DNA of 8,096 nucleotides from Rhodanobacter sp. UBA5168 (lineage in GTDB: Bacteria; Pseudomonadota; Gammaproteobacteria; Xanthomonadales; Rhodanobacteraceae). Made by a program: the position numbers and the translations under genes. Within the stretch, counting starts at the first letter, position 1. Each line of letters begins with the position of its first letter. The notes under the pieces were generated by a model. That model did not search any database. It had not been told where the DNA came from and saw nothing but the letters and a program-made list of their open reading frames with translations. The stretch covers positions 1-8,096 of the forward strand of contig DHXA01000020.1 of assembly GCA_002413455.1 (NCBI GenBank), given 5' to 3'. Shown here piece after piece: positions 1 to 5,274 of this stretch.

Positions 1-512
1 ACTTCGCGCGCCACGCGGGTCACCTCCGAGGCGAACGAGGCGAGCTGTTCGACCATGGTGTTTACCACTTTGCCGATGCGTAGAAACTCGCCGCGCAGCG
101 GGCGGCCGTCGATTTCCACCGTCATCGACTGCGACAGATCACCCTTGGCCACCGCGCCGATCACGCGGGCCACTTCGGCGGTGGGCTGCACCATGTCGTC
201 GATCAGTTCGTTCACCGCGTGGATCGCACTTTCCCAGCCGCCGGTGGCGTTGTTGACGCGACCGCGCTGGGTGATCTTGCCCTCCTTGCCGACCACCACC
301 GAGAGGCGCTGAAACTCCTGCGCCATCTGCTCATTGAGACCGACCACTTCATTGAACAGCTGCGCCAGCTCAGCGTCCTGCCCGGTGAGATCGTCGGGTA
401 ATCGAACGTGGAAGTCACCGCGGCGCAGGCGCCGGAATGCAGCTATCAGCTCCCGACGATCGAGAAACTCCGGGGCAGTGTCGTTGTTGACTGCAGATTC
501 CGTTGTCGACAT
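1..512 (-). CDS. Poly-HAMP sensor kinase, N-terminal part (partial)
   Basis: Only the first 170 codons are inside the window; the gene runs leftward off the edge. The protein starts MSTTESAVNN and has no signal peptide or membrane helix in the visible part. Residues about 18-60 form a charged helical lead-in. Residues about 75-170 show the repeating pattern of stacked HAMP domains: a GKEGKI turn, NNATGGWE, then helices with VNELIDDMVQPTAEVARVI, then AKGDLSQ, and again VNTMVEQLASFASEVTRVAREV. This is typical of the N terminus of large soluble hybrid histidine kinases of the Nik1/group III type, which usually continue into more HAMP repeats, sometimes GAF, a kinase core and receiver domains. 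None of those catalytic parts is visible, so kinase activity is inferred. The ATG at 512 has only a weak ribosome site; an in-frame TTG at 527 is an alternative. It diverges from the membrane-protein operon at 1002. Confidence 0.85.
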   Translation of the reverse strand, partial: MSTTESAVNNDTAPEFLDRRELIAAFRRLRRGDFHVRLPDDLTGQDAELAQLFNEVVGLNEQMAQEFQRLSVVVGKEGKITQRGRVNNATGGWESAIHAVNELIDDMVQPTAEVARVIGAVAKGDLSQSMTVEIDGRPLRGEFLRIGKVVNTMVEQLASFASEVTRVARE

Positions 513-1001
513 CAGAGGTACTCGCAAGGTGATGCCCGGGCACAATGGCCGAGCAAAAGGTACGGTGCCAAACTCGGGACGACAGCAAGAGGCTGCCTAC
601 CATTCCGCCACGTTTGATTCACGCATGCGCTGCAGTTTTGGCGTGAGCGTGATTACGTCCAGCCCCTGCGACGGGCAGACCGGCCGGCACCTCCTCGTGC
701 CTACCGGAGGCCGATTGCCGCATGCCGCCAACCGCTCAGATGGACGCCAACTATCACCCATCATGACCTACCGATGACGCGTGCTCAACGCCTTCACGCG
801 TTTGGACGGCCAGGCGATCGGCGGGTTCGTGAAGGCTGTGTGAAAATTGCGCGGCGGGTTCGATGGTGACATCGTTGCCTTGGCATCCGGCGACCCAGGG
901 CCTACGATGGCCGGGCTTTGCGCCAGGGCGATTTTTTGCCCGTTGTTCCCCATCAGGAGAGCGTCGCACGGACGCTCAGGCATTAAGGACACACTTGAGT
1001 A
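513..1001. other. 489-base divergent intergenic region
   Basis: This gap separates the leftward kinase gene from the rightward operon at 1002. I see no convincing gene in it: the open frames here lack a ribosome site and recognisable protein character. It holds a 5-bp hairpin, GGCAC (686-690) with GTGCC (697-701), extended by CCGG at 680-683 and 704-707 after two mismatches. It also holds a sigma70-like promoter for the rightward genes at 880-908. In the presumed leader of that operon, GGGC (926-929) can pair with GCCC (938-941) around a T-rich loop. The length suggests regulatory content for one or both flanking transcripts. Confidence 0.5.
880..908 (+). promoter_or_regulatory. Putative sigma70 promoter for the winged-helix/membrane protein operon
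   Basis: TTGGCA at 880-885 matches five of six bases of the -35 consensus. TACGAT at 903-908 matches four of six of the -10, and the spacing is exactly 17 bases. Transcription would start near 915, giving a leader of about 87 bases before the ATG at 1002. This is a match by eye in GC-rich DNA, so it is a candidate only. Confidence 0.4.
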
Positions 1002-1373
1002 ATGCTGGTCGAGAAGGATGCATCGGAATTTTTGCGCTCGACATTCCGATCGATCTGGTCGTTGGAACTGCTGTTCCTGCTGGCGGATGACGCCACGCGC
1101 TGCTGGTCGAACCCGGAGATGGTCGCCGCATTGCGCGCCAGCGAACTGGTGGTGAATCAGGCGGTCGACAACCTCAACGCGGCCGGCCTTCTGGTGCCGG
1201 TGCAGGGCGGGTGTTTTCGCTACGGCCCGCACTCGATGGAGGTTCACACGCTGGTTATTTCGGCGCGGTCACTCTACGCGCACTCGCCCGATGCCGTTCG
1301 TCGTACGATCATTCGTTCGCAGTCAAACCACTTGCTCAAGTTCGCCGACGCTTTCAAGTTCAGGAAGGGCTAG
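1002..1373 (+). CDS. Small winged-helix-like protein, possible regulator
   Basis: A 123-residue protein with no recognised family name. Residues about 17-76 look like a winged helix-turn-helix: a helix with SLELLFLLADDA, then NPEMVAALRASELVVNQAVDNLNAAGLL (37-64), then a short wing ending in FRYGP. The phrase 'helix, NLNAAGLL, aromatic wing' is what ArsR/MarR-like domains show, so DNA binding is plausible but unproven. The rest (77-123) is basic and helical and ends in KFRKG. There is no membrane helix. An in-frame TGA at 996-998 lies directly before the ATG, so this is the earliest possible start; the nearest purine-rich site is AAGGA at 985-989, rather far away. It is first in a three-gene operon, two bases from the next start codon, so it may regulate or partner with the two membrane proteins. 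Confidence 0.75.
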   Translation: MLVEKDASEFLRSTFRSIWSLELLFLLADDATRCWSNPEMVAALRASELVVNQAVDNLNAAGLLVPVQGGCFRYGPHSMEVHTLVISARSLYAHSPDAVRRTIIRSQSNHLLKFADAFKFRKG

Positions 1374-1374
1374 C

Positions 1375-1650
1375 GTGACCCACTATTTTGCTCCGGCGGT
1401 CTATCTGCTCTGCTTCCTGGCTGCCAGCCTGTGCGCCATCATGTTGGGGCGCAGCTTTCATCGAACCCGAAACGGGCTGCTGTTCTGGAGCACGCTGTGC
1501 TTCTCGATGCTCGCACTGAACAACCTCGTTTTGGTGCTGGATCTGGTGGTACTGCCCCAGCTTGATCTGGCCATTCTCCGTGCATTGATCTCGCTAGCCG
1601 CGATCTCGACCCTGCTGTTCGGTTTCATCTGGAACGGGGAAGGAGAGTAA
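1375..1650 (+). CDS. DUF5985-like three-helix membrane protein (first copy)
   Basis: A 91-residue, very hydrophobic protein. Three membrane segments are visible: about residues 5-24 (AVYLLCFLAASLCAIML), 33-58 (a stretch containing LALNNLVLVLDLVV) and 64-86 (ILRALISLAAISTLLFGFIW). A basic loop, GRSFHRTRN, lies between the first two, and the tail is short and acidic. The layout and the LALNNL motif resemble the uncharacterised family I know as DUF5985, a recollection that needs a profile search. I chose the GTG at 1375 because AGGAAGGG at 1362-1369 is an excellent ribosome site five bases upstream; an ATG at 1291 in the same frame lies inside the preceding gene. It sits between the winged-helix gene and a second, related membrane protein, so the two may act together in the inner membrane. 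Biochemical function is unknown. Confidence 0.8.
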   Translation: MTHYFAPAVYLLCFLAASLCAIMLGRSFHRTRNGLLFWSTLCFSMLALNNLVLVLDLVVLPQLDLAILRALISLAAISTLLFGFIWNGEGE

Positions 1651-1653
1651 TCG

Positions 1654-1917
1654 GTGGCGACGATCTACTTCCTTTCAGGCGCAGTCGCCTTGGGCTACAT
1701 GCTCGCGGCAATGTTCTTTCTGAGATTCTGGAAACGCACCGGTGAGTTGCTCTTTCTGTCCTTCTCCGTGGCCTTTGCGTTGCTGAGCGTCGGTCAAGTC
1801 GTCATCGCTTCGGCCAATATTTACGTTGAGGACAGCAGTGCTGCGTATCTCGTGCGCCTTGGGGCATTCGCCATCATCATTCTGGCAGTGTGGCGCAAGA
1901 ATCGGCCGTCACGCTGA
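1654..1917 (+). CDS. DUF5985-like three-helix membrane protein (second copy)
   Basis: An 87-residue membrane protein with three hydrophobic segments, about residues 2-25, 33-53 and 62-81, and a very basic C terminus (WRKNRPSR). The loop FWKRTGELLFLSFSVAF aligns with SFHRTRNGLLFWSTLCF of the preceding protein, and both have an L-R-x-L/G helix near the end, so the pair look like diverged duplicates. The family resembles DUF5985, with no known function. The GTG at 1654 is preceded by AAGGAGAG at 1640-1647, inside the end of the upstream gene, and lies three bases after its stop, so translation is probably coupled. It is the last gene of the three-gene unit; a convergent receiver gene follows. 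Confidence 0.8.
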   Translation: MATIYFLSGAVALGYMLAAMFFLRFWKRTGELLFLSFSVAFALLSVGQVVIASANIYVEDSSAAYLVRLGAFAIIILAVWRKNRPSR

Positions 1918-1944
1918 TGACCGTTTTCCGCATGGCGCCTAATG

Positions 1945-1961
1945 GCGCGTGCGCGACGCGC
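1945..1961. repeat. Short GC hairpin between convergent genes
   Basis: GCGCGT (1945-1950) and ACGCGC (1956-1961) form a perfect 6-bp stem with a 5-base loop. It lies in the 102-base space between the membrane-protein operon and the convergent receiver gene. There is no T run on either side, so it is not a classic intrinsic terminator, though its position would suit a transcription barrier. Confidence 0.35.
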
Positions 1962-2019
1962 ATGCACATCTTCCAGTGCATGGTTCTCGTCGAGTGCAAG
2001 TTTGGGCGAGCGTGGGTTT

Positions 2020-2391
2020 CTACAGGGGTGCGGCGAGGCCCATCACCCGCTTCATCGCCTCGAAAAGCTGCTCGGCCCCATAGGGCTTGATCACCGCCGC
2101 CGAGTGCGCGTCCAGCGTCAGGCCGTGATCCGCACGTCCGGTGGCGTAAATTACCGGCAGGTCAGGACGGTGAATCCGCACCGCATGCGCCAGGTCGACC
2201 CCCGAGCCATCAGGCAAGCCGATATCGGTGATCAGAACGTCGACGCTGTCCAGATCGTGTTGCAGCGCTGCCTTCGCGGACGAGGCTTCAACAACGTGAT
2301 GCCCCTTTTGCGAAAGCGTATCGGCCAGCAACATGCGTATCAGTTGCTCGTCCTCGCACAGCAGGATGCGCAGAGGGGGCAGTGTGCGCAT
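2020..2391 (-). CDS. Stand-alone CheY-like receiver (response regulator)
   Basis: A 123-residue single receiver domain with no output domain. The phosphorylation site is complete: acidic pair E13-D14 (LLCEDE), phospho-acceptor D56 (LITDIGLPDGSG), switch T84 (YATGRA) and conserved K102 (IKPYG). Such proteins take a phosphoryl group from a histidine kinase and signal by protein contact or by relay. I chose the ATG at 2391 because GGAG sits six bases before it on the minus strand; an ATG at 2421 and a TTG at 2448 in the same frame would add 10 or 19 low-complexity residues but have poorer ribosome sites. It converges on the membrane-protein operon, and a poly-HAMP kinase lies beyond that operon, so the kinase is a natural candidate partner. 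That pairing is inferred from proximity only. Confidence 0.9.
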   Translation of the reverse strand: MRTLPPLRILLCEDEQLIRMLLADTLSQKGHHVVEASSAKAALQHDLDSVDVLITDIGLPDGSGVDLAHAVRIHRPDLPVIYATGRADHGLTLDAHSAAVIKPYGAEQLFEAMKRVMGLAAPL

Positions 2392-2498
2392 TTTCGACTC
2401 CGAGGTGGAGGAGTGGCTCATCGAAGGGTTTCGTTCCGGTAGGTGCAACTGCGAGCCACCGCGAGTGACGCCCGCACCCGTTGGGCGAGCATGTTATG

Positions 2499-2528
2499 AC
2501 TATAGATCCGGTGCGTAAACTAGACCAA
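2499..2528 (-). promoter_or_regulatory. Putative promoter for the receiver gene
   Basis: On the minus strand TATAGT (2504-2499) matches five of six bases of the -10 consensus. TTGGTC (2528-2523) lies 18 bases upstream and matches the TTG of the -35. The AT-rich patch around 2490-2505 stands out in this GC-rich sequence. Transcription would start near 2492, about 100 bases before the ATG at 2391. Confidence 0.35.
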
Positions 2529-2584
2529 CAAGGAGTCCCCTGGCTCGGCCGGGAAGGCAGTAGAAGCTTGGCATTTGCAGGAGT

Positions 2585-2644
2585 CCATCGGGGAAACTCC
2601 GGCTCGTGAGCCGCCAAGCACACGAGACGAGAGTCCGCCGATGG
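2585..2644. repeat. Nested inverted repeats downstream of tdh
   Basis: CCATCGG (2585-2591) is perfectly complementary to CCGATGG (2638-2644). Inside, ACTC (2596-2599) can pair with GAGT (2631-2634), and CGGCTC (2600-2605) pairs with GAGCCG (2608-2613) in a tight hairpin. A competing stem, CTCGTG (2603-2608) with CACGAG (2621-2626), excludes the tight hairpin. It could be the tdh terminator region, a structured RNA, or a protein-binding palindrome. There is only a weak T run (GAGTTT on the minus strand), so intrinsic termination is uncertain. Confidence 0.4.
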
Positions 2645-2661
2645 GCTGACCGGCCCTGTGC

Positions 2662-3696
2662 TCAATTCCAGGAGCAGACGACCTTGCCGCAGGTGCCGGC
2701 ATCCATCAGGTCGAAGCCCTTCTGGAAATCGTCGATCGCGATCTGGTGGGTCAGCACTTTCTGCAACGGGAAGCCGGTCAGTACCATCTGCGTCATCTTG
2801 TACCAGGTCTCGTACATGCGACGGCCGTAGATGCCCTGCAGCGTGAGGCCCTTGAAGATCACCTTGTCCCAGTCGATGCCTGCGCCGCGCGGCATGATGC
2901 CGAGCATGGCGACCTTGCCGCCGTGGTACATGCATTCCAGCATGTCGTTGAACGCACGCGGGTTGCCGCTCATCTCCAGGCCGACGTCGAAGCCCTCGAT
3001 GTGCAGGTCCTTGACCACGTCGCGCAGCGACTGATTGGTCACGTTGACCACGCGCGTCGCGCCCATGTCGGCGGCGAGCTTGAGGCGGTAGTCGTTGACG
3101 TCGGTGACCACCACGTTGCGCGCGCCGATGTGCTTGGCGATGCCGGCGGCGATGATGCCGATCGGACCGGCACCGGTGATCAGCACGTCCTCGCCGATCA
3201 GATCGAACTCCAGCGCGCAATGCGCGGCGTTGCCGTACGGGTCGAAGAACGCGGCCAGCTCGGACGGGATCTGATCCGGGATCGGCCACAGGTTCGAGGC
3301 CGGCATCGTCATGTACTCGGCAAACGCGCCGTTGCGGTTCACGCCGATGCCGATCGTGTTCGGGCACAGGTGCTGGCGGCCGGCGCGGCAGTTGCGGCAA
3401 TGGCCGCAGACGATGTGGCCCTCGGCAGAGACACGGTCGCCGATCTTGTAGCCGGTCACGCCCGGGCCGATCTCGACAATGCGGCCGACGAATTCGTGGC
3501 CGATGGTGAGCCCCGGCTTGATCGTGCGCTGGCTCCATTCGTCCCATTTGTAGATGTGCAGGTCGGTGCCGCAGATCGCGGTCTTCTCGATCTTGATCAG
3601 CACTTCGTTCGGGCCGACCACCGGCAGCGGCACTTCTTCCATCCAGATGCCCTGTTCGGGTTTGCGCTTGACCAGGGCCTTCATCGTCTGCGACAT
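2662..3696 (-). CDS. tdh: L-threonine 3-dehydrogenase
   Basis: A 344-residue zinc-dependent medium-chain dehydrogenase that oxidises L-threonine to 2-amino-3-ketobutyrate with NAD+, in the cytoplasm. It follows E. coli Tdh (341 residues) along its whole length. Catalytic zinc ligands are C42, H67 and E68 (AICGTD, GHEF). The structural zinc site is C97, C100, C103 and C111 in [18 protein letters not shown]. The NAD-binding Rossmann motif is GAGPIG at 175-180. The C terminus ends CGKVVCSWN. The ATG at 3696 has a GGA five bases upstream; a second ATG at codon 5 begins exactly where E. coli Tdh begins, so either may be used. The usual partner gene kbl, which cleaves the product to glycine and acetyl-CoA, is not in the window on either side. 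A consensus -10 lies 44 bases upstream, facing this gene. Confidence 0.97.
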   Translation of the reverse strand: MSQTMKALVKRKPEQGIWMEEVPLPVVGPNEVLIKIEKTAICGTDLHIYKWDEWSQRTIKPGLTIGHEFVGRIVEIGPGVTGYKIGDRVSAEGHIVCGHCRNCRAGRQHLCPNTIGIGVNRNGAFAEYMTMPASNLWPIPDQIPSELAAFFDPYGNAAHCALEFDLIGEDVLITGAGPIGIIAAGIAKHIGARNVVVTDVNDYRLKLAADMGATRVVNVTNQSLRDVVKDLHIEGFDVGLEMSGNPRAFNDMLECMYHGGKVAMLGIMPRGAGIDWDKVIFKGLTLQGIYGRRMYETWYKMTQMVLTGFPLQKVLTHQIAIDDFQKGFDLMDAGTCGKVVCSWN

Positions 3697-3739
3697 GGGA
3701 ATCCATCGGTTGGCCCGGACAGCGGGCGGGGAAGCGGCA

Positions 3740-3768
3740 ATTATAGAACCAGCCGGGCGCCTGGCTGT
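3740..3768 (-). promoter_or_regulatory. tdh promoter with perfect TATAAT
   Basis: Reading on the minus strand, TATAAT at 3745-3740 is a perfect -10 in otherwise GC-rich DNA. The hexamer 17 bases upstream (ACAGCC, 3768-3763) is a poor -35, so an activator may be needed. Transcription would start near 3733, about 37 bases before the ATG at 3696. The -35 area lies in a dense palindrome cluster. Confidence 0.55.
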
Positions 3769-3816
3769 GGCGTGGTTGCCAGGCCAGGCACGTTGCTGGC
3801 TGCCCGGCAGCCTGGC
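3750..3816. repeat. Palindrome cluster in the tdh/miaA divergent promoter region
   Basis: GCCGGGC (3752-3758) is complementary to GCCCGGC (3802-3808). Immediately inside it, GCCTGGC (3759-3765) is complementary to GCCAGGC at 3778-3784 and again at 3783-3789, and GCCTGGC recurs at 3810-3816. GGCTGC (3798-3803) and GCAGCC (3807-3812) form another 6-bp hairpin. The region could be an operator array, a cruciform, or a repeated extragenic palindrome. Copy number in the genome cannot be judged here. Confidence 0.5.
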
Positions 3817-3825
3817 CCCTACACT
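3797..3825 (+). promoter_or_regulatory. Possible near-leaderless promoter of miaA
   Basis: TACACT (3820-3825) resembles a -10 element, with TGGCTG (3797-3802) 17 bases upstream as a weak -35. The predicted start of transcription, six to seven bases downstream, falls at or next to the A of the miaA ATG at 3832. No Shine-Dalgarno sequence is visible before that ATG. The two facts together suggest a leaderless mRNA, but each is weak alone. Confidence 0.3.
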
Positions 3826-3831
3826 TTCACG

Positions 3832-4797
3832 ATGCCCATCGACACACGCCCGTTAGCCATCTTCCTGATGGGACCCACCGCCTCGGGCAAGACCGCGCTG
3901 GCGTGCGAGCTGAGCGAGCGCTTTGCGCTGGATCTGGTCAGTGTGGATTCGGCGCTGGTCTATCGCGGCATGGACATCGGCACGGCCAAGCCAGACGCGG
4001 CGACGCTGGCGCGTTATCCGCATGCGTTGATCGACATCCGCGACCCGGGTCAGCCGTATTCGGCGGCGGATTTCTGCGCCGATGCGTTGCCGGTAATGCG
4101 GCAGATCAGCGCGCGGGGCAGGGTGCCGCTGCTGGTGGGTGGCACTGGGCTGTATTTCCGCGCGCTGCAGCAGGGGTTGTCCGATTTGCCGGAGGCGGAC
4201 CCGGCAATTCGCGCGCGTCTTTCCGCGGAGGCCGGGCAGACTGGCTGGCCAGCGATGCATGCGCGGCTGGCGCAACGGGATCCGCTGGCTGCCGCACGGA
4301 TCGGCCCCAACGACGCGCAACGGCTGCAGCGGGCGCTGGAAGTGATCGAGCTGACCGGCCGGCCGTTGTCCGAATTGCAGCGCGGCGGCGCGGTCACGCA
4401 TTTCCCGTGGCGCGTACTCAAGCTGGCGCTGTTGCCACCGGATCGCCGCGCGCTGCACGAACGCATTGCCCGGCGTTTCGACACGATGCTTGCGGCGGGG
4501 TTTCTCGACGAAGTGCACGCGCTGCGCGCCCGCGGTGACCTGCATGCCGAGCTGCCGGCGATCCGTGCGGTCGGCTACCGGCAGGCGTGGGAGTATCTGG
4601 ACGGACTGACCGATGCGGCGGAATTTCGCGACCGCGTCATCTTTGCCAGTCGTCAGCTGGCCAAGCGGCAGATCACCTGGCTTCGCAGCGACTGCAGCGC
4701 GCGCCTGTTCGATCCGGATCAGCCCTCGCTGACCGCGCGCGCCGCCGCTGCCGTGCAGCTCTTTCTGGGTGTCTCGTCCCGGCTGGCCGGGCGCTGA
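3832..4797 (+). CDS. miaA: tRNA dimethylallyltransferase MiaA
   Basis: A 321-residue enzyme that transfers a dimethylallyl group from DMAPP to N6 of adenosine 37 in tRNAs reading UNN codons, the first step of ms2i6A synthesis. Visible motifs are the Walker A-like loop GPTASGKT (14-21); [16 protein letters not shown] starting at the catalytic-type D39; GGTGLYF (103-109); RAVGYRQ (245-251); and [11 protein letters not shown] near the C terminus, which are all family hallmarks. The length is normal. The first residues, [14 protein letters not shown], fit the usual short lead-in, so I keep the ATG at 3832 although it has no clear ribosome site. The frame stays open far upstream, antisense to tdh, but that part has no protein logic. 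hfq follows 158 bases downstream. The gene diverges from tdh rather than following mutL as in E. coli. Confidence 0.97.
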   Translation: MPIDTRPLAIFLMGPTASGKTALACELSERFALDLVSVDSALVYRGMDIGTAKPDAATLARYPHALIDIRDPGQPYSAADFCADALPVMRQISARGRVPLLVGGTGLYFRALQQGLSDLPEADPAIRARLSAEAGQTGWPAMHARLAQRDPLAAARIGPNDAQRLQRALEVIELTGRPLSELQRGGAVTHFPWRVLKLALLPPDRRALHERIARRFDTMLAAGFLDEVHALRARGDLHAELPAIRAVGYRQAWEYLDGLTDAAEFRDRVIFASRQLAKRQITWLRSDCSARLFDPDQPSLTARAAAAVQLFLGVSSRLAGR

Positions 4798-4820
4798 TCG
4801 CCGACTCGTGCCGTCGTCGT

Positions 4821-4900
4821 GGCCCAACGCACTTGCGCGGCGTAAAAATGTCCTTTCATCAAGCATTTGAAAGCAGCTAACATCCCCGTCATGTTGGGCC
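4821..4900. repeat. Inverted repeats in the miaA-hfq spacer
   Basis: GGCCCAAC (4821-4828) is perfectly complementary to GTTGGGCC (4893-4900). Between them CTTTCA (4853-4858) pairs with TGAAAG (4868-4873). A read-through miaA transcript could fold the whole spacer into one long-range stem enclosing the smaller hairpin. The second arm overlaps the expected start of the hfq heat-shock-like promoter. Confidence 0.4.
4866..4891 (+). promoter_or_regulatory. Heat-shock (sigma32-like) promoter of hfq
   Basis: TTTGAAA (4866-4872) is close to the sigma32 -35 element CTTGAAA. After 11 bases comes CCCCGTCA (4884-4891), close to the -10 element CCCCATnT. Transcription would begin near 4898, about 58 bases before the hfq ATG. 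In E. coli hfq is known to be transcribed partly from sigma32 promoters, which supports the reading. The spacing is at the short end of the accepted range. Assignment is by eye. Confidence 0.45.
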
Positions 4901-4904
4901 GGGG

Positions 4905-4921
4905 CGCCGTTGGCGTTTTTT
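4905..4921 (+). terminator. Terminator-like hairpin with T6 upstream of hfq
   Basis: CGCC (4905-4908), loop GTT and GGCG (4912-4915) are followed directly by six T (4916-4921). The stem is only 4 bp, so it is a weak or partial intrinsic terminator. It could end miaA transcripts. If the promoter at 4866-4891 is real, it also lies inside the hfq leader and could act as an attenuator. Confidence 0.4.
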
Positions 4922-4955
4922 CCCGGACCTGTCCGTGGCAAGGGGAGAACAAGAG

Positions 4956-5249
4956 ATGTCCAAGGGGCAATCGTTGCAGGATCCGTTTCTGAATGCGCTT
5001 CGGCGCGAACGCGTACCTGTCGCCATCTATCTGGTCAACGGCATCAAGCTGCAGGGGACGGTCGAGTCGTTCGACCAGTTCGTTGTATTGCTGCGCAACC
5101 AGGTGAGCCAGATGGTCTACAAGCACGCCATTTCCACCGTGGTACCCAGCCGCAACGTGCGTATCGGCAATGGCCACGACGGCCATGAAGGCCATGAAGG
5201 TCACGATCATCATTCCGACGCATCGGCATCCGTCGACGCGGACGCTTGA
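4956..5249 (+). CDS. hfq: RNA chaperone Hfq with histidine-rich tail
   Basis: A 97-residue Sm-like protein that forms a hexameric ring and pairs small RNAs with mRNAs. Residues 1-66 are nearly identical to E. coli Hfq. Proximal-face residues Q8, F42, K56 and H57 (YKHAIST), distal-face Y25, I30 and K31, and rim R16, R17 and R19 are all present. The tail differs: residues 73-86 read [14 protein letters not shown], followed by an acidic and small-residue end ([11 protein letters not shown]). Four tandem 9-base units at 5172-5207 encode the GHD/GHE repeat. AGGGGAG (4941-4947) lies eight bases before the ATG at 4956 and decides that start over the in-frame GTG at 4935. hflX follows after 57 bases. 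The histidine tail could bind metal or vary with pH, which is inference. Confidence 0.97.
   Translation: MSKGQSLQDPFLNALRRERVPVAIYLVNGIKLQGTVESFDQFVVLLRNQVSQMVYKHAISTVVPSRNVRIGNGHDGHEGHEGHDHHSDASASVDADA
5172..5213 (+). repeat. Tandem 9-base repeat inside hfq
   Basis: Four consecutive 9-base units (5172-5180, 5181-5189, 5190-5198, 5199-5207) follow the pattern GGCCAYGAN. The two middle units are identical, and the last has two substitutions relative to the first. A CATCAT duplet (5208-5213) follows. The unit length keeps the frame, so the array can expand or contract by replication slippage without breaking hfq. Confidence 0.8.
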
Positions 5250-5274
5250 TAGACGGGCCTTCAGCCCGCATGAA

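Larger units (their letters stand above)
2392..2661. other. 270-base gap between tdh and the receiver gene, no gene seen
   Basis: Both flanking genes read leftward. I find no credible coding region in the gap. It holds a possible promoter for the receiver gene (2499-2528) and, nearer tdh, a cluster of nested inverted repeats (2532-2644). GGAGTCC occurs at 2532-2538 and 2580-2586, with GAGTCC again at 2631-2636. Confidence 0.5.

Noticed and set aside
552..572. TTTGGCAC...TTTTGCT on the minus strand upstream of the kinase gene, resembling a sigma54 promoter
   Set aside because: There are 13 bases between the GG and GC dinucleotides where sigma54 needs 10, so the spacing does not fit.
680..707. 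GGCAC/GTGCC hairpin as a terminator
   Set aside because: There is no T run on either strand, and it lies upstream of both divergent genes rather than after one.
768..1247. Minus-strand frame of 159 codons opposite the winged-helix gene
   Set aside because: No ribosome site, and composition typical of an antisense shadow; the plus strand has a coherent operon with good ribosome sites at 1362-1369 and 1640-1647.
1942..2442. Plus-strand frame of 166 codons across the receiver gene
   Set aside because: It is antisense to a receiver domain with all conserved residues, and has no ribosome site.
2288..3706. Long minus-strand frame of about 470 codons overlapping tdh
   Set aside because: Arg/Pro-rich out-of-frame shadow of tdh; the overlapping frame encodes a complete Tdh with all zinc ligands.
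2746..3831. Open frame running into miaA from far upstream, which would give a protein of about 680 residues
   Set aside because: It is antisense to tdh, rich in His, Asp and Ala from reversed dehydrogenase codons, and MiaA has normal length and N terminus from 3832.
4935..4955. GTG at 4935 as an earlier hfq start
   Set aside because: It would put the strong AGGGGAG ribosome site inside the coding region and add residues absent from known Hfq proteins.
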